From Chloroflexota bacterium (lineage in GTDB: Bacteria > Chloroflexota > Anaerolineae > Anaerolineales > UBA4823), in the NCBI GenBank assembly GCA_023395675.1, contig JAEWYL010000123.1:1-29596 (forward strand): 29,596 nucleotides of DNA, read 5' to 3'. Below the pieces are notes generated by a model. That model was given only the letters and a program-made list of their open reading frames with translations, did no database searches and was not told the DNA's origin. The translations under genes and the position numbers were made by a program. Shown one piece after another: positions 7,737 to 14,169 of this stretch; within the stretch, counting starts at the first letter, position 1, and the number at the start of each line of letters is the position of its first letter.

Positions 7737-7776
7737 CGAAAAGAGTGTCCCGGCCGCGGCCGGGACACTCTTTTCG
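7737..7776. terminator. 40-bp perfect palindrome, probable terminator of the suf operon
   Basis: Two 20-base arms meet without a spacer (centre 7756/7757); the core is CCCGGCCGCGGCCGGG and the outer part is an AAAAGAGTGT/ACACTCTTTT stem. In RNA the GC core forms the hairpin and the TTTT on its 3' side gives a weak U tract on either strand. It lies 25 bases after the Rieske stop codon. Confidence 0.75.
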
Positions 7777-7788
7777 GTTAAGGGTTTT

Positions 7789-7806
7789 CCCTACCGGGGG
7801 GTAGGG
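7789..7806. other. short stem-loop downstream of the suf terminator
   Basis: CCCTACC and GGTAGGG form a 7-bp stem around GGGG, 12 bases after the 40-bp palindrome. No U tract follows. The rest of the gap up to 8001 holds no gene; it is presumably the leader and promoter region of the lipoprotein gene, but I see no clear -10/-35 pair. Confidence 0.35.
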
Positions 7807-8001
7807 GAGTTCCCGATTGATTTTTCCATGTTTTATATTTACATTAGTCGTTGACTCTGTGCGCTGGTCTTTCCGGGCCGGCAGAGGGGACTGTACGGGG
7901 GATATGGTTTCAGAGCGATTGTGGGGCGAAATCCCACAATTACGCTGAAAACAGAACTCAGCAAACGAAGTAGAGATTCATTATTGGTAGAAGGAGAAGA
8001 A

Positions 8002-9252
8002 ATGAAACGATGCATATTGAGCTTTGCGCTGGCGGGCGCGCTCATTCTGCTCCTGGCAGCCTGTAACCCGGCTGCCCCCGAGCAGACTGCAGCCCCCACC
8101 AGCCCCGTGGGCACGGAGATTGTTGGAGAGGAGACGGAGAGCGTCGCACCGACCACCGTTCCGGTGGAGACCGAGGCGCCAACGGAGGCCCCGACCGGGG
8201 CGCCAACAGCTACTGCCGGCGCCGAGACTACGGAGGAGCCCGTTGAAGAGACCCCCGCAGAGACCGGCACCCCGGGTGCTGAGCCGGGCGGGGCCGGAGG
8301 CGAAGGGGAGGCCGGGGGACAGCCCGGGTTGGAAGAACTGATGGATTTCCCGGTGCGGTTCGCCAACAGCAGCGTGCGCGGTGAGGTGACTGATTTTGTC
8401 CTCGACCTGGAGGCGCAGCAGGTGGAGTACCTGCTGGTGAACATCAACGCCGCAGCCGCCGGTGGAGAGCGCCTGGTCCCCATCCCCTGGTCGGCGCTGG
8501 CGCTGGACAGCGAAAACAATAACTTCTCCCTGGGGTTCAACCTGGTGACTGCTGCGGACGCGCCTGTCGTGGACCCGGAAGCCGGGATTGATTTCACCAA
8601 TCCCGAGTGGGAGCAGGAAATCCTGGCGTTCTGGGAGACCCAGGGCGCCCCGGGCGGTGAGGGGGAGACGGAAACCGGAACCCCCGGCGCCGGAGAAGCG
8701 GATGCCACCGGGACGCCGGAGGCCGGCACGCCTGCCGCCACCGCCACAGAGGCGAGTGAAGAGGAGACCGGCACGCCCGCAGCAGGCGGCGCAGAAGCAG
8801 CCGGCACGCCCGAAGGGACTGAGACCGCCGGAGAGACGCCGGCCGGCGGGCAGGAGCCGCGCTACATCCTGGCCTCCGAGGTGTTCAACGCGAATATCCA
8901 CTTCGGGACCGGGGCAGAGACGGGTGGAGAGGGCGGCACGCCCGCCGCGCCTGCCAGCCTGGGGGCAGCCATCGGGCGGGTGGAAGACCTCCGGGTAGAC
9001 ACCGAGAGCGGTGAAATCCTGTTTGTCCTGGCCTCACCTGCCGACGCCCTCGGTCTGGAAGGCGAAGTCTGGGTGCCTGTGCCCGCGAACCTGCTCTCTC
9101 CGGGCCCGCGGCCGGGAACCCTGGTCCTGAACGCCAGCCAAGAGGCCATCGACCTGCAGAACCTGCCCACCATTGATCCGAACCAGCTGCCAGGCCTGGA
9201 CCTGGACACCTGGCTGGAGCAGTTCCGGGCTTTCTGGGGCGCGACCCCTTAG
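8002..9252 (+). CDS. lipoprotein with two PRC-barrel-like domains
   Basis: The 416-residue product starts with a lipoprotein signal peptide (MKRCILSFALAGALILLLAAC), lipobox LAAC with C21 as the lipidated residue, so it is anchored outside the cytoplasmic membrane. A low-complexity linker rich in Thr, Pro, Glu, Ala and Gly (about 22-110) leads to a PRC-barrel-like domain (FPVRFANSSVRGEVTDFVLDLEAQQVEYLLV, about 115-190). A second linker with many GTP repeats follows, then a second barrel-like unit (SLGAAIGRVEDLRVDTESGEILFVL). The ATG at 8002 is preceded by AAGGAG. The gene stands alone between two terminators. PRC-barrels bind proteins or ligands; no specific role can be assigned. Confidence 0.85.
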   Translation: MKRCILSFALAGALILLLAACNPAAPEQTAAPTSPVGTEIVGEETESVAPTTVPVETEAPTEAPTGAPTATAGAETTEEPVEETPAETGTPGAEPGGAGGEGEAGGQPGLEELMDFPVRFANSSVRGEVTDFVLDLEAQQVEYLLVNINAAAAGGERLVPIPWSALALDSENNNFSLGFNLVTAADAPVVDPEAGIDFTNPEWEQEILAFWETQGAPGGEGETETGTPGAGEADATGTPEAGTPAATATEASEEETGTPAAGGAEAAGTPEGTETAGETPAGGQEPRYILASEVFNANIHFGTGAETGGEGGTPAAPASLGAAIGRVEDLRVDTESGEILFVLASPADALGLEGEVWVPVPANLLSPGPRPGTLVLNASQEAIDLQNLPTIDPNQLPGLDLDTWLEQFRAFWGATP

Positions 9253-9256
9253 CCTT

Positions 9257-9342
9257 TCTCCAGAATGGAAGTGTTGAAGTACGAAAAAGCCCGGCGTGCA
9301 GCGCCGGGTTTTTTCGTTTTGCTGTCTCCAGGATGGAAGCGT
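9257..9342. repeat. 18-bp direct repeats flanking the terminator
   Basis: TCTCCAGAATGGAAGTGT (9257-9274) and TCTCCAGGATGGAAGCGT (9325-9342) agree at 16 of 18 positions and lie on either side of the terminator hairpin. This could be a duplication remnant. Confidence 0.5.
9285..9320. terminator. bidirectional intrinsic terminator
   Basis: CCCGGCG (9290-9296), loop TGCAG and CGCCGGG (9302-9308) form a perfect stem followed by TTTTTT on the plus strand and preceded by AAAAA, so it terminates both strands. It closes the lipoprotein gene from the left and the minus-strand cassette from the right. Confidence 0.92.
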
Positions 9343-9352
9343 GCGTTATGGG

Positions 9353-10129
9353 TCAGTCCAGGGCTGCGATGGTCCGGGCGAGGGCCTCGCCCAACAGCCG
9401 GCCGTCTGCGGAGAGAGCCGGGGCCCGGTCCTTCGGGGTGCGAAAGCGGGGCTTGGCCTCCAGGTGGAGGGCGGGAATTTTCTTGCGGTAAGCCGAGATC
9501 AGGGAGGCGGTGCGGTTGGCGGGAAGCTCCAACCTGCCGTCCTGTTCCATGCCGGGAGCGGCCAGGATCCGGGCGGCGCTGAGACCGGCCTCTTTCTGCG
9601 CGGCGAGCAGGTAGCGGTATTCCAGCGCGGCGGCCAGGCGGCGCCCGAAACCCAGCGCAGGATAGAGCGGGTTCCTGCCGGCGCTCAGTTCCAGGTCATG
9701 CCGCCGGGAAGGAGAGCTGCCGTGGCACTCGAAGAGCAGGCCGGTAGCCGCCGCAAACAATTCCCGGCAGTAGGGGCTCCGGGGGTCTTTGTTCGGGTCG
9801 CAGCCGGTCGGGTGGGCCATAATCACCAACCGGACCGGGACGCCCTGGTCGCGCAGGCTGGAGAAGGCCCCCAGGGCATAGTAAGCGGCATTTTCGTCCG
9901 CATCCCGGGGGCGCAGCCCGCCCTCCTCCCCCGGACAGAGGTTGCAGATCTGCCCCACACCGGCGGCCGCCTGGTGGGGCACGCCGAAGGTCACCCGGAA
10001 CGGGGCCGGGCCGTGCTGCAGGACGAGCAGGCAGTCCCGGGCGCCGAGCAGCGCGTGCAGGTCCGGGTGAATCTCCTCCCCGCGCCACAGGCTGCGGGTG
10101 TACTCGATGCGCTGGATCTTCTCTGTCAT
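9353..10129 (-). CDS. N-formylglutamate amidohydrolase-like protein
   Basis: The 258-residue product resembles the N-formylglutamate amidohydrolase fold, a zinc-dependent deacylase/carboxypeptidase-like family. Supporting blocks are VLQHGPAPF and VPHQAAAG near the N-terminus, DADENAAYYALG, VIMAHPTGCDPNKDPRSP (compare the AH..DPNR block) and LFECHGSSPSRRHDLELS, which supply candidate His/Asp/Glu metal ligands. I start at the ATG at 10129; an in-frame TTG at 10183 adds 18 residues and neither has a good ribosome site. It is the last gene of the minus-strand cassette, 69 bases after the methyltransferase. The family call rests on motif resemblance only, and the substrate is unknown. Confidence 0.55.
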   Translation of the reverse strand: MTEKIQRIEYTRSLWRGEEIHPDLHALLGARDCLLVLQHGPAPFRVTFGVPHQAAAGVGQICNLCPGEEGGLRPRDADENAAYYALGAFSSLRDQGVPVRLVIMAHPTGCDPNKDPRSPYCRELFAAATGLLFECHGSSPSRRHDLELSAGRNPLYPALGFGRRLAAALEYRYLLAAQKEAGLSAARILAAPGMEQDGRLELPANRTASLISAYRKKIPALHLEAKPRFRTPKDRAPALSADGRLLGEALARTIAALD

Positions 10130-10198
10130 CAGGGTATCAAAAGGGCCTTTTTTAACCGGCCGGCAGCGTACGGAAGCGGGCAAAACACTGCTTTCGGT

Positions 10199-11038
10199 TC
10201 AGGCCGGGACCCGGCCCCAGGCGTAGAAGGTGGGCACGAAGAGCACGCGTTCCCCCCGCTGCCAGGCCTGCGCATCCAGGGCTTCGAGCCGGTCAAGCTC
10301 TGCCTCAGGAAACGCTCCCTCAGGAAACGCTCCCTGCAGGTCCGAGCGCAGGACGGCCCATTCAGAAGCGAGCTCCTCCGCCTCGGGCGGACCCTGCCAC
10401 TGACCGCCCAGGACGCCCGCCTCCACCAGCTCCAGGCCCGCCTGCCGGAAAAGCGCTCGCAGGCGGCGCCCGAGCTCGGGGTCCGCTCCCTGGCCTCGCA
10501 GGGCGGCGCGCTGCCGCTCTCCCAGGAGCGCCAGATCCGGCGGGTAGTCAATCCTGCCGCCGTAATCCGGTTCGGCCAGGGCCAGCACGGCCCCGCCCGG
10601 GCGCACAACCCGGCGTATGGCCTCCAGCGCTCGGGCCGGATTGGGTACCCAGAGCAGAAAATAATGGCAGAGCGCCAGGTCGAATGTGGAGGGCGGAAAA
10701 GGGAGGGCGAAGGCGTCGGCCTGGGCCAATGAGAGCCGCCCCGCCGGGCGGCTCTCATTGGCGTGCTGCGCCTGGCGCAGGAATTCGAGGTTGAGGTCTA
10801 TGCCGCAGAGGTGGAGCCGGCCGCGCCCCAACAGTTCCCCCAGCAGCGCGCCGGTCCCGCAGCCCACATCCAGCACCCGGACGCCCTGCGGCAGGTCCAG
10901 GCGCCCGTACAGGTACTGCCGCAGCCCGGCAGTCCAGCCGGCCTGGCGGATGAAGCGCGCCTTCCAGGCAGCGGCGGAGAGGCCGCCTGGCTCAGAGGCG
11001 TCCCATGCTAGGCCTTTGTCTTCCAGATCTGCTCCCAT
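10199..11038 (-). CDS. class I SAM-dependent methyltransferase
   Basis: This 279-residue protein has a Rossmann methyltransferase core: motif I VLDVGCGTGALLGELL (about 55-70), the acidic motif II LCGIDLNLEFLRQA, motif III AQADAFALPFPPSTFDLALCHYFLLWV and the RRVVRPGG turn. It resembles UbiE/Methyltransf_11-type small-molecule or peptide methyltransferases; the acceptor is unknown. Its ATG lies 31 bases inside the end of the preceding radical-SAM-like gene, so translation is probably coupled. Two oddities occur inside the gene: a 17-bp-arm inverted repeat that encodes ANESRPAGRLSLA right after motif II, and a 15-bp tandem duplication that encodes GAFPE twice near the C-terminus. Confidence 0.85.
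   Translation of the reverse strand: MGADLEDKGLAWDASEPGGLSAAAWKARFIRQAGWTAGLRQYLYGRLDLPQGVRVLDVGCGTGALLGELLGRGRLHLCGIDLNLEFLRQAQHANESRPAGRLSLAQADAFALPFPPSTFDLALCHYFLLWVPNPARALEAIRRVVRPGGAVLALAEPDYGGRIDYPPDLALLGERQRAALRGQGADPELGRRLRALFRQAGLELVEAGVLGGQWQGPPEAEELASEWAVLRSDLQGAFPEGAFPEAELDRLEALDAQAWQRGERVLFVPTFYAWGRVPA
10305..10334. repeat. 15-bp in-frame tandem duplication
   Basis: TCAGGAAACGCTCCC occurs twice in direct succession. Read on the minus strand it encodes the pentapeptide GAFPE twice in the methyltransferase C-terminal region, without a frameshift. It looks like a recent slippage event. Confidence 0.9.
10725..10762. repeat. 17-bp-arm inverted repeat inside the methyltransferase gene
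   Basis: Perfect 17-base arms, GCCAATGAGAGCCGCCC and its complement, are separated by four bases. Because of the symmetry both strands read ANESRPAGRLSLA in one frame. It falls between methyltransferase motifs II and III and keeps the frame. It could be a small palindromic mobile repeat inserted in frame; I see no second copy in this window. Confidence 0.85.
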
Positions 11039-12177
11039 GGATCGCGCAGCAGGTTGCCCAGGACCCGGTTCATCCCCTGGGAGGGGAGCACGTCCCCGTC
11101 CGGCTCGATATAGAGCCAGGCGCGCCCGGCCCCTTCCGGGATCTCCTGCCCGGTCTCCAGGGCCACCGGGTTCTGGGCCGAGTAGGGAGCGGGCAGGTTC
11201 CAGACCAGCTCGAGCTGGCGCGCGGCGGCCTGATCCCGCAGAGCCGAGAGCCCGGGCCGCAGCGAGGGATCGGAGGCGCTCAGGGACAGCGCCCTGACCC
11301 CCTGCCCGGCGAGGCGCTCCAGCAGCTCCCCGGCGGTGTCAATATTGCCCGGGGTGAGGGTCAGGTGGACGGCCACAAAAATGTCCTCCACCAGCGCGTT
11401 CTCCAGGGCTGTTGTGATCGCCGCCGGAGGAGCGGCCCCCTCCCAGCCGGTGCTCGCGTCAGGCTGGAGGACAAAGGTCAGGTGGTCCAGCCCGGTCTGA
11501 AGCAGCGAGTTCAGGTAGGCCCGGTCGGCCAGGCGCAGCCCGTCCGTCAGCAGGCCAGTGACCTGCCCGTTGGCCTCCGCGTGCGCGATCAGCTCCGGCA
11601 GGTCTTCGCGCAGGGTGGGCTCGCCGCCGGTGAAGATCAGGTGAGGGATCCCCACGGCAAGCGCACGGTCGAAGATCGTTTTCCAATCGTCCGTCGAGAG
11701 CTCGCGCTCGACCCGTTTGGTGGGGGCAAACTCCGCCGGGACCCCTTCCGGCAGGTTGTAGGTGAGGGCGCAGTCGAGGCGGTAAGGGGCGGAGATTGCG
11801 CCGCTGAACGGTTCCTGCCGTTCGAAATCCAGGAAAATGACCGGGTCGAGATCGGGGGTGGCGATCAAGGTGAGGATGCGCTCGACCAGGTTCTGATAAT
11901 CCTGGCGGGCGGTCTCCCGGGAGACGTCGTAGCGAGAGACCATGTGCCGGACAGCCGCCTCCTCGTCCAGGTTGTTGACCAGGTAGTAAGCGTATTCGGC
12001 GGCGGTGGGGTTCAGGTGCAGGATGGTCGAAGCGTTGACGATCAATATGCCTGAGCCGTCTGTCTCCAGCCTCAAATGCAGGCGGTAGTCGCGCGGGTCA
12101 GTCGGCGGAGACTGGTAATGATAGACGCCTGGAGGTAAGGGACGGTTGGATTTGAAGAAGTTTCGAATGAATGACAT
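11008..12177 (-). CDS. degenerate radical SAM paralogue without cluster cysteines
   Basis: The 389-residue protein is a clear paralogue of the radical SAM/SPASM enzyme encoded upstream in the same operon. Both share a PqqD-like N-terminal region (LHLNPTAAEYAYYLV), the ELSTDDWK block, PHLIFTGGEPTLREDLPELIAHAE and the YIEPDGDVLP block. Where the paralogue has C-x3-C-x2-C this protein reads TYNLPEGVPAEFAPTK, with no cysteine, and the SPASM domain is cut off after DPWEQIWKTKA. It has a single cysteine (C136), so it cannot bind the catalytic [4Fe-4S] cluster. The frame is intact and GGEP is kept, which argues for a functional pseudoenzyme, perhaps a substrate-binding partner, rather than a decaying gene. 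The ATG at 12177 is preceded by AGGGA. Confidence 0.85.
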   Translation of the reverse strand: MSFIRNFFKSNRPLPPGVYHYQSPPTDPRDYRLHLRLETDGSGILIVNASTILHLNPTAAEYAYYLVNNLDEEAAVRHMVSRYDVSRETARQDYQNLVERILTLIATPDLDPVIFLDFERQEPFSGAISAPYRLDCALTYNLPEGVPAEFAPTKRVERELSTDDWKTIFDRALAVGIPHLIFTGGEPTLREDLPELIAHAEANGQVTGLLTDGLRLADRAYLNSLLQTGLDHLTFVLQPDASTGWEGAAPPAAITTALENALVEDIFVAVHLTLTPGNIDTAGELLERLAGQGVRALSLSASDPSLRPGLSALRDQAAARQLELVWNLPAPYSAQNPVALETGQEIPEGAGRAWLYIEPDGDVLPSQGMNRVLGNLLRDPWEQIWKTKA

Positions 12178-12210
12178 GGCGTTTCCCTGGTTTCAAACGT
12201 CGTCCGTGCG

Positions 12211-12786
12211 CTAATAGATAAGGATCAGATAGGCTGCGTCGAGCAGCAGCAGCCCGGTCAGTACGGCGCTGGTGAGCCTCGGGCTTAACTGCGGGGTCCT
12301 GCCGAGGCTCCATTCCACCGGCAGCCTCCGGTGGACGCTCCAGCCAAAGCCGGACCCGCTGAGAACGTAGATCAGACTCGGCAGGCCGACCACCATGGTC
12401 CAGAACAGGCTGTTGGCCGCGCCGCCCGAGAAGAGGCTCCAGCCCAGCAGCAGGGTGGCCGCCAGAGCGGGGATCAGGCCACCGAGCAGCGCGGCATGCA
12501 GGGAAGAGCTGTGCGCGTACTCCATCACCAGCAGGCCGATCAGCGTGCCTGTGACCCCGCCGATGAGCACAGCCGGGATGAGCCCGAAAGAAGCGAGAAA
12601 AATGAACAGCGACAGCCCATCGGCGCTGCCCCCCCAGGCCAGGCCCGCGGCGGCGGCGTAGAGCAGGGCCAGCGCCAGGCCCGCCAGCATGCCCTGCAGG
12701 GTGCACCTCAGCAGCAGGTGGAAGCCCTGCAGGGTAAACAGGGGCGAGCCAGTCTTGCTTTCTGGGAGCGTCCGGCCCGGCTGCAT
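12211..12786 (-). CDS. hypothetical polytopic membrane protein of the radical SAM cassette
   Basis: I do not recognise this 191-residue protein. It has four or five hydrophobic segments: about 31-52 (LQGMLAGLALALLYAAAAGLAW), 59-85, 97-118 (AALLGGLIPALAATLLLGWSLF), 125-142 and 170-190 (SAVLTGLLLLDAAYLILIY). No signal peptide or catalytic motif is visible. Its ATG overlaps the stop codon of the radical SAM gene as TAATG, so the two are translationally coupled. This, and its place between the two radical SAM paralogues, suggests it works with them at the membrane, perhaps anchoring the enzymes near the DUF2207-like substrate. That role is inference. Confidence 0.75.
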   Translation of the reverse strand: MQPGRTLPESKTGSPLFTLQGFHLLLRCTLQGMLAGLALALLYAAAAGLAWGGSADGLSLFIFLASFGLIPAVLIGGVTGTLIGLLVMEYAHSSSLHAALLGGLIPALAATLLLGWSLFSGGAANSLFWTMVVGLPSLIYVLSGSGFGWSVHRRLPVEWSLGRTPQLSPRLTSAVLTGLLLLDAAYLILIY

Positions 12787-14159
12787 TAATGCTTCACATC
12801 AAGCTGGAGCGCCAGCGGGCAGCCCCCGCCGCATTCCGCGAGCAGGGCGCATTCCCGGCAGCGAGGCTCAATGTAGCGCCTCTCCCGCAGCGAGAGGCAC
12901 AGCTCGTGGTTCCAGATGGCCTGCCACGCATCCCGCAGCATATTCCCAACCGGGCGGTAGTAGGACTGGCAGGGGAGCACGGCGCCATCGGGTTCGATGC
13001 ACATATTATACAGGGCGGCGGTGCAGCCTTTCACGCCCAGGTCGAGCTGCATGGGATCGAAGTTGCAGTACTGGGTGGGCGTGTACCAGATCAACCGCTG
13101 GCCGGCCGCCTCTGTCTTCCGCCGCGCCAGTTCGAGCAGGGGGGGCAGTTCGCTCTCTCGCAGGCCGGTGCCCACCTCCCGGCCGCGGCCGGAATAGATC
13201 AGGGCGTTGAGGCCCAGGGTCGGCACGCCCAGCTCTGCCAGGAAGTCGAGCGTCTGCTCCAGGTGCGGGCTGTTCTCCTGCAGCAGGGTGGTGTTGGTCA
13301 TCACGTACAAATTCGTGGTGAGCACGTTCCGCAGCCCGGAAACCGTCTGCCGCCAGGCCCCTTTTGCCCCGACCAGGTGGTCGTGGATGGCTGCATCATG
13401 CGACTCCAGGGTGATCTGGACGTGGTCCAGCCCGGCGTCCACCAGGCTCTCCACAAAGCGCTGATCTAAGAGCCTGCGCCCGTTCGTGTTGATGCCGGTG
13501 ATCTGCCCGTTGCCCTCCGCGTGGGCGATCAGCTCCGGCAGGTCGGACCGCAAGGTTGGCTCCCCACCGGTGAAGACGATGTGGGGGATTCCCTGCTCCC
13601 ACAGGCGGTCGAGGACCTGCTTCCAATCCGCAGTCGAGAGTTCATTGCCGCAGCGAGAGGCCTCGTTATAGCAGTGGGCGCAGTCGTTGTTGCAGCGGTA
13701 GGTGAGGGCCAGGTCCATGCGGTAGGGCGCGGAGGGCCGGGCGCTGAAGGGCTGGAGGGTCTCCAGCTCCAGCTCGTGGATGGGGCAGGCCCCGTCTGGG
13801 CGGATCAGCTCCTCGAGCTGAGCGCGGAAGGCGGCGAAATCGGAGGCGGCCTGCTCCCTCCCCATGCGGTAGCGGCGGGTCAGCAGGCGGACAGCCTGCG
13901 CCTCCTCCGTCCGGTCCAGGGCCAGGCGCGCCATGTAAGCCGCCGAGGGGTTCAGGTGCAGCGCCCGGCTGGCATTGACCATCAGCAGGCCGGGGCCTTC
14001 CTGACCGTCGCCCGGGGGGTCAATGCGCAGGTGTATGCGGCTGCGCTCCCCCTCCTCCCAGCGGCGCTCGTAATGGTAGAGCGCCGGGCCCTGCGGTGCA
14101 GAGCTGGGGGGAGCCCCCCGGGAGAAGCGGGAAATCAGAGAGTCGATCAAATTACCCAT
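12786..14159 (-). CDS. radical SAM/SPASM protein with N-terminal PqqD-like region
   Basis: The 457-residue enzyme belongs to the PqqE/anSME-like radical SAM group with a SPASM domain, which modifies peptides or proteins. The N-terminal part (about 55-120, VNASRALHLNPSAAYMARLAL) resembles PqqD-type peptide-binding chaperones. The cluster motif is C156-x3-C160-x2-C163 (YRCNNDCAHCY), followed by FTGGEP (196-201). The C-terminal part holds nine cysteines (365, 379, 387, 397, 421, 434, 437, 443, 447) in the SPASM arrangement that binds auxiliary clusters. I start at the ATG at 14159, preceded by GAGG. That is 10 bases after the stop of the Cys-Ala-tailed protein, which makes that tail the obvious candidate substrate. 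Confidence 0.93.
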   Translation of the reverse strand: MGNLIDSLISRFSRGAPPSSAPQGPALYHYERRWEEGERSRIHLRIDPPGDGQEGPGLLMVNASRALHLNPSAAYMARLALDRTEEAQAVRLLTRRYRMGREQAASDFAAFRAQLEELIRPDGACPIHELELETLQPFSARPSAPYRMDLALTYRCNNDCAHCYNEASRCGNELSTADWKQVLDRLWEQGIPHIVFTGGEPTLRSDLPELIAHAEGNGQITGINTNGRRLLDQRFVESLVDAGLDHVQITLESHDAAIHDHLVGAKGAWRQTVSGLRNVLTTNLYVMTNTTLLQENSPHLEQTLDFLAELGVPTLGLNALIYSGRGREVGTGLRESELPPLLELARRKTEAAGQRLIWYTPTQYCNFDPMQLDLGVKGCTAALYNMCIEPDGAVLPCQSYYRPVGNMLRDAWQAIWNHELCLSLRERRYIEPRCRECALLAECGGGCPLALQLDVKH

Positions 14160-14169
14160 AAATAAACCT

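Noticed and set aside
9296..10732. 478-codon plus-strand open frame
   Set aside because: It is antisense to the amidohydrolase-like and methyltransferase genes, which carry recognisable motifs, and begins inside a terminator region.
11008..12177. Calling the cysteine-less radical SAM paralogue a pseudogene
   Set aside because: The frame is intact over 389 codons, the core blocks are conserved and it overlaps the next gene, so a non-catalytic but functional protein is more likely.
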